Below, piece after piece: positions 10,688 to 19,513 of a stretch of DNA of 22,157 nt. Origin of the DNA: Protostelium mycophagum (taxonomy: Eukaryota > Evosea > Variosea > Protosteliida > Protosteliaceae); NCBI GenBank assembly GCA_002081555.1, contig MZNV01000423.1, forward strand, positions 1-22,157, in the 5' to 3' direction. The notes below the pieces were generated by a model. That model searched no databases, was not told the origin of the DNA, and was given only the letters and a program-made list of their open reading frames with translations. A program made the position numbers and the translations under genes. The first letter of the stretch is position 1. Each line of letters opens with the position of its first letter.

Positions 10688-11938
10688 TTATTTTCGGTAT
10701 TCAGAGAACCATTCTTCAGCCATTGCGTCCTCCGCCGTGCATCTATCATCAGGCTTCTCAGCCAGCAGCTTGCTGAACAATTTCTTCACTACAACTAGTT
10801 CAGGCACAATCGGTTGAGTCGGTATCATTCGGATGAGAATGTCTCGTTGTAGATAATAAACTCACCACTTTCTGAGACAGGGAGGGGATATTTACCAGAG
10901 GAGACATTGCTGAAAAGTATAGAGGGTGATTCACCACTGATCAACGCGGATTTACCGAAAAGTCTGTGAAATCTCAGTTTACGTCTATCTATCTACAATG
11001 AGACACTCACAAGAAATGCAAGAGGCAACCGCAGCTGAATATATCGATCTTGAAGTAGTCGTAATTTCTCTTCATAACTTCTGGCGCTATGTACACGTCA
11101 GCGACAGTTTCATCGTGATGAAACTGTGTACAGGTCGTATTGCTTTGAAACGGTTGGTTGTAGATACTCACCCATGTACTCTTCTGTTCCGGCGATGGAC
11201 CAGTTGAGCCTGTCACTTTTCGTGTTTTTACCGAAGCCAAAGTCGATGATCTTGATCACTTTCTTCAATGAATCGCCGTAGAGGATGTTTTGAGGCTATA
11301 TTATGTCAGTTTAATCTCCAATCTACATCGTTGTAGATCACAGCCCGTTTGTTTTTGTGAGCAGAGGGTTGTCTCGTTGTAGATGAGAGAAAATCACCTT
11401 CAAATCTCGATGAGAGATTGATTTTGAGTGGATGTAGTCGAGTCCTTTGATGACTTGGAACATCACATTTGCCGCCTGTTTTTCGGAGAAAAGTCCGTTC
11501 TGCTCCACATCCTCATAGATAGACCCTCCCCTACATCTACAACAGTCAAAAAAAAATTCCCGCCAAAATTCGATATTCGAATTTCAAATCTTACAATTCG
11601 AGGACGAGGTAGAGGGAAGTATCCACGGTATAACTGTCGATCAACTTGATGACGTTTGGGTGCGACATCTCGCCCAGAATTTGGACCTCTTTATCTGCAG
11701 CTCTGGCCTCATCCGTAGAGATGAGTGACTTGTCGACGATCTTTGCACAGAATTCGACCTTGCTCCTTCTGTCTAAAGCTTGGAACACCATACTGGTGGC
11801 GCCACTGTTTTTGGTTAGTTGTAGATGAGTGGATTGTTTTTGGTGGGAGAGATGGATAGTTGGTGGAAAATTCGAGGAAAATTCTGACCTTCCGACGATC
11901 TTTGAGGGGTATACTTTGTACAACTTGTGTTTGGGAAC
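10688..11938 (-). other. Protein kinase domain, catalytic residues present
   Basis: Exons 26-32 (residues about 1270-1525) carry a glycine loop (IVGSGATSMVF), the beta3 Lys (FCAKIV, K1300), the alphaC Glu (KEVQIL, E1318), HRDLKPQN with D1391, DFG (D1411), APE and DIFSCG, and end with RCTAEDAMAEEWFSEYR. The pattern is of a CAMK-like Ser/Thr kinase. All the usual catalytic residues are there, so it should be active. Confidence 0.88.
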
Positions 11939-14900
11939 CTGAAAAGTCAACGAAATTTCAAGAAATTTCGACTTACGTTCGTGTAATTCGTGGTGGTTGT
12001 GGCTTGGTTCTTGGAGGCAGAATAGACCTCGAATAAAACTCTATCTCTAAACTCTTCGGAAATAAAAGTGAACCCGGCTGATGAGGCCATCACACAAGCA
12101 TTGATCACTGTCATCATGTTAGCATGATCATTGTTCTGCACTTAAAATCTATTTTTAGCAACAAAAATTTCAATTTGAAGCGGCTCGGCCGCACTAGTTC
12201 GGAATCGCCACCATGTGATGACAAGATGACATCATGTCACTACATCTACAACGCTGTAGATGTGAACACTCACACTTGTCAAACAAAAAGCTCTTCAGGT
12301 CTCTGTCCATAGAGAATATGGGGGGGAAGGGGAGGGCGGGTTCGTAAACTCCGAAAGAACTTCGGGACACTACACCGAGCCTGTACTGTTGTTCTTCTCC
12401 CTCCTTACATTTGATGGGCTGCACTACAATCACCGTCTCTTCGAAAAGTCAAGGAAATTTCGATGTTTCAGTAAGTCGTGTCAGTCTACAACTCTGAAAA
12501 TATGTAAATTTCGTGGAATAAGGATACGGGCATAGGTGTTGAGGAGCATGGAAGTGTCTATATTGCTAGCCTCTAGATATACCAAAATAACCGGTGTCTC
12601 TTGCAGCTGCACCTGAATTTTCTGTCAGATTTCCTGGAATTTTCGGTCGAATTCTCGAGTGAAATTTCACGGAAGACTCACTCTTCGCTCATCCACTGGG
12701 ATATTTTTCATGTTGTAAAATACAACAGTTGTAGATGGAGACTTGGGGTGAGGTGCGACCATAGCATACGGGGACATCCCCTTTTCCTCTCGAACGTCAC
12801 CTGAATCTTCCGTCAGTTTTCCACAAAATTTCCGTGACATTTCCGCGAGTTTTATTTTAATGAAAATTCAAGTTGAAAAACAGACCTGGAGTGGTTGGGA
12901 GGCCACCAAAAGACAGTGCTCTAGTCCTGGTTCCCGCCAAAAACTTCACAAAGTCTGTGTATCCATCCGACGGATCCGTATCTACAACTCTCAGAACCCC
13001 CCCGAAATCTCCCCGAAATTTCACTCACTGTCAGACAGGATCAGCGGCAGGTTGTAGTTGTCCTTGACAAACAAAATGCTGACGGATGTGGCGTTTGCGT
13101 GGAGCTCTTTCTCTGCGGCAAGAACGGGCTTGTTGAAATCCTCTCCGGGCACCAGCCTAAAGTCCAAAGCGGGTAAGAAGACGTTCATGGAGGTTTTGAG
13201 GGCGGAGACGGGGGCGATTTTTTCAAGTTGAAAGAGCTCCTCGCCCTGTGGGGTGTGAGGGGGGGTCGGGGTGACGCTTGATGTGGTTCGCGGTATGAAA
13301 AGGTGGAAATACGGTTGTTCACGAGAAATTCCTCGCCGTATAAATCTATCACATGTGATCGCGTTGCGGCAAAGCCGTAATTTTTAAAAGGCAAGACGTG
13401 ATGATGACGTGTCAATGACGTAATGATGACGTCACCTTCTTATGTCGGAGCAGAACTTTGGTCTCTTCGCCCGGTTTCTCCTTTGCCACAAAAACGAGTA
13501 CAACTCCGGTCTCGTGGTCCATACCCACCAGTGCCGAATATTCTAGGAAAATTCAGTGATCTCTTCTTATGATGTCATACATGACATCATCTCTCATTCG
13601 ACTCGAGATTTTCAGAAAATTTCTCAGTCCAAAAACAAGTTTGATGACGTCATGAATCGCCGAAATTTCGTGGAAATTTACCTATTCCGGAGAAATAATG
13701 ATCGAAAGGCATGGCTCCTCTATTCATGTCCTGATTTAAATATTGTTGCACGTCCTTTTCCACGTTCGCCTTAAAATCCGAAGCCTTCTCCATCTTAGAA
13801 CCTGTCTCGCGTCAGTTGACGTGAACCTTCTCCTTAGTTACCGTGGAATTTCACGGTAGCCGATTTCATCTCAGAGAGATTTGAAAATGAAAGAAGCGGG
13901 GGGAGGGATCGAACCGCTGACCTTCTGTGACCAGGAGGATGTCCCTCATGGTGGGGTCACTGCTGTTCCATGTGTTATTTGGTGTGATGACGTGCTTCTC
14001 CTGTGCTAAGGTTCTACTAGAGTCTCCTCGTCTGAAATACTTTAGACAATTTCAACCTTTTTTAAATTCGAAAAATATTATTTTATAAAGGAAAATATAT
14101 TTCACAAAGATTTAAATTAATACGTACTTGTTCTTCTGGTTTAGAGCACCCCTGTTGAGTAGGATTTTGGCGGCAACTTCGTTGGAATTATTTATGGCAG
14201 AGTGTAGAGGGGTGTTTCCGTTGAAGTCTTGGCTGTTGACTGTGGCTCCTCTTTCAATCAACATGTTCAATATAGCCGAGAATTGTTCCTCTGGAGGATT
14301 CAGTGAAATTTCGGAACATAAAAACGAAATTTCCGGGAAATTTCACCTGCTTCTGAGACAGTGCCCTTTCTGAGTTCGTTCATCGGTGAGGCGGCAGAGA
14401 CTGTTATGATGTCATGACGTGCCCTTGTTATAAACCCAATGATATCTCTTATATGCAGCATATTTTTTGTTTGTACTTTCAAAGTCTGCTGCTCAGCAAC
14501 AGACCATCTTTGATGACGTCATCACCCCCACACTCTATCTACAACGAGCTCACCTGTCGGAGTCGGCTTTTTCCTCACCACGTAGTGGAGCGGTGAAGCT
14601 CCACTGTTGTTGAGGCAACTGACTCTAGCTCCATGCTGCAATAAAGACTTTATGACTTGGAGATGGTGTTTGTCTGCCGCGATGTGGAGGGGTGTCCACC
14701 CTGTCTCGTCGACAGAGTTGATTTCGAGGGCTCCTCCCCAGTATCTCGCGTTGTAGTCCATCACAAGGGTGAGGGGGTTAAGGGAAAAATGTCAGGGCTG
14801 GGGATCGAACCCTTGCCCCGCAAGACGAACGAGTCGTAGATTTAAAATATCAAGTCACATTTTCGCGGCCCAGCCGCCAAAAAAAATCGAAAAAAAATAA

Positions 14901-17900
14901 TAAAATAATAATTATAAGGATATTCGACCATTCTTGGCATATTTTGTTCCGCAGCAATGTGCAAAAGCGTTTGGCGCCCCTCAAATACAGTTGTAGTGGG
15001 GAGACCCGCCCCGATCAACACCATCAGTGCCTCGAAATCCCCGCCGTCGACGGCGAATTGGGCCTGGGAGACGAGAATCTCTAGATCTACAACGAGTCAG
15101 TTTTATGGTGCTCAGAGAACCGAAAGGTTATGGTGAAATCACGGTAAGTAACCCCGATTGTCAAGACCTGGAAACATCTTCCTTTGTGGAAAGATTTTCC
15201 CGCCAAATTAATTTCAAGACACCAAAAATACCCGAAAAACATCCCTGAAATAATTTTTTTTTGTTCTAAAAATAGAACATTACCTGACTTATCCAACTTT
15301 GCGTTGATCGAGAAGAATATGTCGGCTCTGCCGAAATGCTTCGCCCTGTTCCAAAACTCGTTTTCCCTCTGCGGCGAATTGGCCAGCATTTTCCCTATTG
15401 TTCCGTCATTTATCCGCGAAATCTCCGCGAAATTTCACTCACTCTTCTCCTTGGACACGTTGGAGGCGAGGACGGGTTTCAAACTGTAAAGGAAATTGAG
15501 TCTCGCGATTAATGTGGTGATGCTGGGATGCTCCAAGTCCATCACCGCAAATGTCCCCTGCCTGACCCGAGCATTCGGGGCCGGGTGCCTGAAAATTTGA
15601 GCCATCTACATCGGTGTAGTCTGTCGCACACAAGATAAAATTGAATTATGAGTATTTTAGATTGAAACTGTGCCGTATGACGTCAGAGATGTACGAAATT
15701 CCCACCAGAAACGTCCATCTACAACGAGACAAAAAAGTTTGGAAACGACAAGACTTACTTGAACTCGATGTGGTGGTGTTTTATACTTAGAGTCTTGGTG
15801 GTGAAAGACAAACAATATCTTCCAATATCTGCCCAGACTATAAATGACTCGGGTCTTGCCGCTCTCAAGATCTCTTCCACGTCATCACTAAACAATATTC
15901 AGCGTTGTAGATGGTCGAAGTTCGGAGATTTCGCGGAAAACTCACGGTGAGATCTGGGAGTAGAACCATAATTTGTTCTCGATATCCGCGCTGGGTGTCC
16001 CCCCAGGCGCCGGCTCCAACTACAACGAGTCAGAAAAATCCGGCGATCTACAACGCTTACCTCCTTGGAAATATCCCATAATTTTCCGATATTGTTGGTC
16101 ACGGTCATCTCGTGAAGGAAGTTTTGCAGCTTGTCGTCTCTGCGTATAGACAATGTCTTGTCTTGATTTCTTTGGAAATAGTTCAGGATGGCTCCGACTC
16201 TCCACACTTGGGGGAGGTTCTGGAGACCCACAGACTGGTTCAAGTCCCCTTGCTCCTCCAGTTCCGACATGACCACGTCTGCACACGTCATCAGAAATTT
16301 CGCAGAAAATTTTTCATCCCGATTAAAAAAATCTGTGAAAATCTTTTTGAATTTTCGGACCGAAATTTCGAGGAAAACTCACGGAAAGGGGGGATGAAAT
16401 ATCCGTCGGTTTTCCTCAGTTTGCGGTTGAGCCAATAATATGTTCCGTCGGAATCTCTCTCCATCAAAAAAGAAATTTCCGTCCAAATCCTTTCTTCTGG
16501 CATGTCCAAAAGTCTCTGTGGTACGTAAGTCGAAATTTCACGGGAATTTCATCGAAAATTGGAGGAAAATTGGAGGGAATTTCCTGACCTTCCACATCTT
16601 CTGTTGCCTGGCAACGGCTGGAAGCATCAATGCGTGGAAAATATACGCGACTCCGTTGAGGTTTTTTATGCGTAAAAAGACCTCCGCGACGCGAAGAATT
16701 TTCGCCAGAATTTCCTTCTTCTTTTTGGGTCTGCTGATGATCTCCGTGGCAATCCACAATGACATCTACAACGAGTTATTTTTGGAATCTCAAATGTGAC
16801 ATTTTCATTCTTTACAAAAATTTAATTTTCCACCCAAAAATCTTACTGAAAATGATTAAATGCACTTTGAGAAAATAATTTAATAATTTCCATGGGAAAA
16901 TATTAAATCAATAAAAACCTTGATGAAATGGTTCTTGAGGGGAACAAGCGACGAGTCTGGATGTTTGGAATAATCCGTCTGCAATAGGTCGTATATTCTG
17001 ACTTTTTTAAAGTATTGAGCGTCTAAAAGTGTCATCTGTGCGGCGAGATGCACTTCTGACAGCTTGTCCCAGATATTTTTCGCGGAAAATTTCTTGTCGA
17101 ATTCTCGGTCGGAGATTTCTCGGACCAGATCTGGTTCGTATTTTTCAGACTGGAAAAAGTAAGTCGAATGGATCTACATCATTGTAGACACCCAAAATAA
17201 TATATGTGTAGAAATGATGATGCCATGTATGCAACAACTTATTTATATTCATTTCAATTTTTTTATGCAGATCAAATCGCGAAACTGCGACAAACTCGCA
17301 GATACCGCGCCAAAAATGGCATCACCAGAATTTCCATTAAATATCTCGTTGTAGATCCACCTAAAAACTCCAAAACCCCACCTCTTGCTTCTCCCAAGTG
17401 TCTTTTAAACTATCTGCCTTCTGGCGCTCTTGCTCATCCGTGGAATTTTTAAGAAGAGAATGCCAGTTGCAGAACAAAAAGTTGACCTCTATACGCTTGA
17501 AGTCCTCTCTAGATACTTTAATCCATAGTTCTAAAAGGTACATGATCCTGTCCTTTGCATCGCGCGGGCATTTTTCGTCGTAACTGGAATTTCCGTGAGT
17601 TTTCGGGGAATTTTCACTTGTGTTCTGATGGAATATGAGCGGCTCTGCCGCAGTCTACAACGATGTAAAAGTTTGTTCTGTCGGGTGAAGTTGGAAAAAA
17701 TTCACGAATTTTTGGGAACTTGATGTGACAATGCTCTTGAAATATATAGTCATGTGCAACAATGCTCTTGAAATATACTAGCATAGACAAGATAACTATA
17801 CGGGATCATGACGAGACATTTTCATTTTTACTGCGGCAGAATCGCAGTATAGACAAGAATACGATGCACACCTTCACAATACACAGGTCTGGTTGCATGT

Positions 17901-19029
17901 GTTGCGGCCGAGTCGCAAAGTCTACAAAAATCGTGACACGTTGGCCATGTTGCGGCTCTTAACAGATTTGCAGCGGCAAGGTTTACATAAATCGTGACAC
18001 TTATGACCCGGCAGAGCCGCAAAGATGACAAAAATCGACACGATTTGGTCATATTAAATTCCACGTCACAAGAAATCTCGATGAAAATTCGAGGAAAATT
18101 CGAAGAAAACTCACTAGTGATTAAAGAGAAAGGCGAGTAGGGCGTGCGAGTCGATCACAAAAGTGTGCGCCATAAAAAAATATTTCAGCAGTGTCGGACC
18201 TGTTTGTCTCAGTTAAACGTATCTACAACGCCCCAGTTCTCGGTAATAACACGTTAATTACCGAGGTTTTTACCGTGGTGTTTGGAAAACCTCTACAATT
18301 TTGATATCACGCAGCTCTGCCGCGGTTGACATTCTAAAACCCGCGGTGATGTGTTTTTCATCTTACGAGATGCAAAATGTCACATGTTGCACAGACATCA
18401 TGAAGACTCACTTAAACACTTCTCTTCTGTTGGCAGTTTCAGCAGTGTGGTGAAGATGGTCTCATTCGCTAAAGAGGTGACCCATGCGTCGGTCGTCTTT
18501 AAACGTGTCCCGGACCTTCTCAGTTCGACATTACCGACGAGACGATGAGCCAGTTCTGGCGACAAAATGCGGCGCGCACCATGTCCATGTTCCACATCTG
18601 TTCCTCTATCGGTCCCATCTTTCATGGATTTACTTTTGAAAAATCCTTTAGAGGGTTTGTGAGAATCATCATGGACTGTCTTAGATCGAGTCAACTGTTC
18701 ATGTCATGATCGTTCATCAAACATTTGATGACGTCGAAGATTTAAAGAGGGTTAATGTGAAGAATGAGACCACATACATTGCTTTCTCCAAACATCTTCC
18801 CCATTTTGGTCCTCTCTGTGTTCGAGAAATCATCTCCCTTCAGAGATGAGCCCAGCGAAGAGTCCGCTGATGATGTCTCGCTGATCTTGGAATTCATAGA
18901 GGACGAAGATAGTTCTTCATTCCCAAAATAATTGGTAAAGACACTGTCTCTTGGCGAATCTGAGAGGAAATGTTTTTCCCTCTTACTACTCGGCCGAGTC
19001 GTATGGAAAAAGTTGAATTTGGTTGGCAT
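10688..19029 (-). CDS. RasGEF, SH2-like, ankyrin, RapGAP-like, protein kinase
   Basis: Thirty-two exons join with correct phase at every junction and no stop, giving about 1,525 aa. Exons: 18778-19029, 18412-18694, 18115-18199, 17382-17583, 16919-17149, 16589-16765, 16383-16515, 16061-16278, 15946-16019, 15759-15887, 15443-15588, 15284-15394, 14924-15086, 14554-14768, 14347-14400, 14128-14290, 13922-14031, 13682-13801, 13436-13542, 13029-13245, 12886-12981, 12682-12800, 12528-12612, 12274-12438, 11977-12107, 11889-11938, 11595-11804, 11398-11530, 11172-11295, 11011-11086, 10866-10963, 10688-10788. Domains in order: Ser-rich N terminus, RasGEF_N, CDC25, SH2-like, ankyrin, RapGAP-like, kinase. 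It would couple GTP loading of a Ras-family protein to a second GTPase module and to phosphorylation. The alternative is two genes, split between 13866 (a stop if exon 17 is read through) and the ATG at 13793. The phase match and the 73-nt gap favour one gene, but transcripts are needed. Confidence 0.75.
11977..13801 (-). other. RapGAP-like domain, catalytic Asn apparently absent
   Basis: Exons 18-25 (residues about 916-1262) follow the Rap/Ran-GAP order: HYFSG then YSALVGMDHETGVVLVFVAK; SVSILFVKDNYNLPLILSD then YTDFVKFLAG; VVFYNMKNIPVDERRVQLQE then PVILVYLE; a YRLGVVSRSSFGVYEPALPF block; and a DLKSFLFDKLINAC helix. In Rap1GAP the asparagine thumb lies in a G-N-D block just before the last beta strand. 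Here the same place reads QETPVILVY, with no Asn. Confidence 0.68.
12439..12527 (-). other. U12-type GT-AG intron
   Basis: The minus strand reads GTATCCTT at the donor, the U12 5' splice consensus, and TTTCCTTGAC about 11 nt before the AG acceptor, matching the U12 branch consensus. Removing it joins TYA-Q-TVIVVQ in phase. The intron is 89 nt. Confidence 0.82.
13922..15394 (-). other. Ankyrin-repeat region
   Basis: Exons 12-17 encode several ankyrin repeats, residues about 645-915. The signatures are QTLLHIAAEQ, GWTPLHIAADKHHLQVIKSL, GASPLHYVV and GNTPLHSAINNSNEVAAKIL. One consensus repeat is split by the AT-AC intron at 14769-14923, and removing that intron restores MVDLVMDYNARYWGG. Confidence 0.85.
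14769..14923 (-). other. U12-type AT-AC intron
   Basis: The minus strand reads ATATCCTT at the donor and TTCCCTTAAC followed by CCCCTCAC at the end, so the terminal dinucleotides are AT and AC. No GT-AG choice keeps the frame, whereas this one completes an ankyrin repeat. The intron is 155 nt and also holds a GCGGC-CCA-GCCGC hairpin and a B-box-like word. Confidence 0.85.
15443..16019 (-). other. SH2-like domain lacking the FLVR arginine
   Basis: Exons 9-11 (residues about 540-645) read LWFYS-IS-DDVEEILRAARPESFIVW, then YCLSF and IKHHHIEF, then a TLIARL helix. This is the order of SH2 signatures (W, helix A, FLVR, LS, H-I, LI). The invariant phosphotyrosine-binding Arg of FLVR is Trp (W570, FIVW), so ordinary phosphotyrosine binding is unlikely. 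Confidence 0.6.
16061..17149 (-). other. CDC25-type RasGEF catalytic domain
   Basis: Exons 5-8 encode residues about 274-527, a normal length for this domain. Visible blocks: HLAAQMTLLDAQYFKKV (the LA-QLTLLD block), WIATEIISRPKKKKEILAKI, LKNLNG-like RIKNLNGVAYIFHALM, then YFIPPFHVVMSELEEQGD, which matches the IPFLGLYLSDL block, and VGAILNYFQ near the end. The family catalyses GDP release from Ras or Rap. The target cannot be read from sequence. Confidence 0.85.
17382..18694 (-). other. RasGEF_N module of the multidomain gene
   Basis: Exons 2-4 encode residues about 120-273. LKYFFMAHTFVIDSHALLAF matches the helical RasGEF N-terminal motif, in which a hydrophobic LLTYR-like helix precedes the catalytic domain. 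It is followed by RIMYLLELWIKVSREDF, the usual second conserved block. Such a segment normally stabilises the adjacent CDC25 domain. Confidence 0.75.
17584..18114 (-). repeat. 531-nt intron built from nested short repeats
   Basis: This is the longest intron of the gene. On the plus strand it holds three degenerate tandem units of about 45-60 nt (17899-17946, 17947-18007, 18008-18051). Their consensus is a GCGGC/GCCGC hairpin, then CAAAG, then ACAAAAATCGTGACAC. It also holds two copies of CAATGCTCTTGAAATATA at 17729 and 17760. Confidence 0.65.
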
Positions 19030-19204
19030 CGGGATTGCCTTTTATATAGAGTCTGTACTGAGGGTGGTCAGTTTGATTGTGACGACATTTTTTTGGATGA
19101 TTTTGGAGGCCATGGAGGACACGTCATTTTCAATAATTTCAGACCTATTCAGACTTCTTAAATTGATGATATAGTGTTACGTTCTTGTGTGAATAAGGAG
19201 GTGT
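19030..19204. promoter_or_regulatory. Short divergent upstream region
   Basis: These 175 nt separate the start of the RasGEF-kinase gene (minus) from the start of the 102-aa ORF (plus). Any promoters here must be very compact or shared. No clear TATA box is seen. Confidence 0.4.
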
Positions 19205-19513
19205 ATGTTTAGATGCGCAAGATGTGGTGAGGAGGATGCCTCCCGTCGCAAACCAATAAAATATAACGGGAAATCTCCGAGAGAAATCAACATCGTGCTT
19301 GTTGTAGATCCAAAATCTCCGTATATTATTACGTATCAGCGCAAAAAATCTTATTTTAATGACTGGGATTTTATTTCACAACATTTTTCACAACATCTCC
19401 CGTCTATTAATCCGAGTCTCAAAATGTACATCGAACAGACCTTCTCTGGTTTGGACGGGAACACCCTGAGGAATGTTGCCACCACTTACTTCCGAAACCG
19501 CTGGATTGGTTGA
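19205..19513 (+). CDS. Orphan 102-aa ORF
   Basis: This is a single-exon ORF of 102 codons starting MFRCARCGEEDASRRK and ending YFRNRWIG. Composition is ordinary, with mixed hydrophobic and basic residues and a run INIVLVVDP, so it may be a real small gene. I recognise no domain. The N-terminal CxxC is too little for a zinc-finger call. It contains one exact GTTGTAGAT word (about 19301), which elsewhere is mainly intronic, so part of the ORF could be an unrecognised spliced region. It could also be one exon of a longer gene. Confidence 0.4.
   Translation: MFRCARCGEEDASRRKPIKYNGKSPREINIVLVVDPKSPYIITYQRKKSYFNDWDFISQHFSQHLPSINPSLKMYIEQTFSGLDGNTLRNVATTYFRNRWIG

Noticed and set aside
12729-12737. 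GTTGTAGAT copy taken as intronic
   Set aside because: This copy lies inside exon 22 and encodes Ser-Thr-Thr, so it was not counted as intronic evidence; the copy near 8310 is also coding.
13185-13415. 76-codon minus-strand frame that looks coding next to exon 20
   Set aside because: Using it breaks phase with exon 19 and with the clearly RapGAP-like frame after 13245. The acceptor at 13246 with its pyrimidine tract gives a consistent model, so this part is treated as intron.
13860-13960. Possible tRNA gene on the minus strand
   Set aside because: The T-arm-like GGTTCGATCC has no matching acceptor stem or D arm, and the upstream half codes for the end of ankyrin exon 17.
16112-16438. 108-codon plus-strand ORF opposite the RasGEF exons
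   Set aside because: It crosses an intron of the RasGEF gene and has no domain; it is an antisense shadow.
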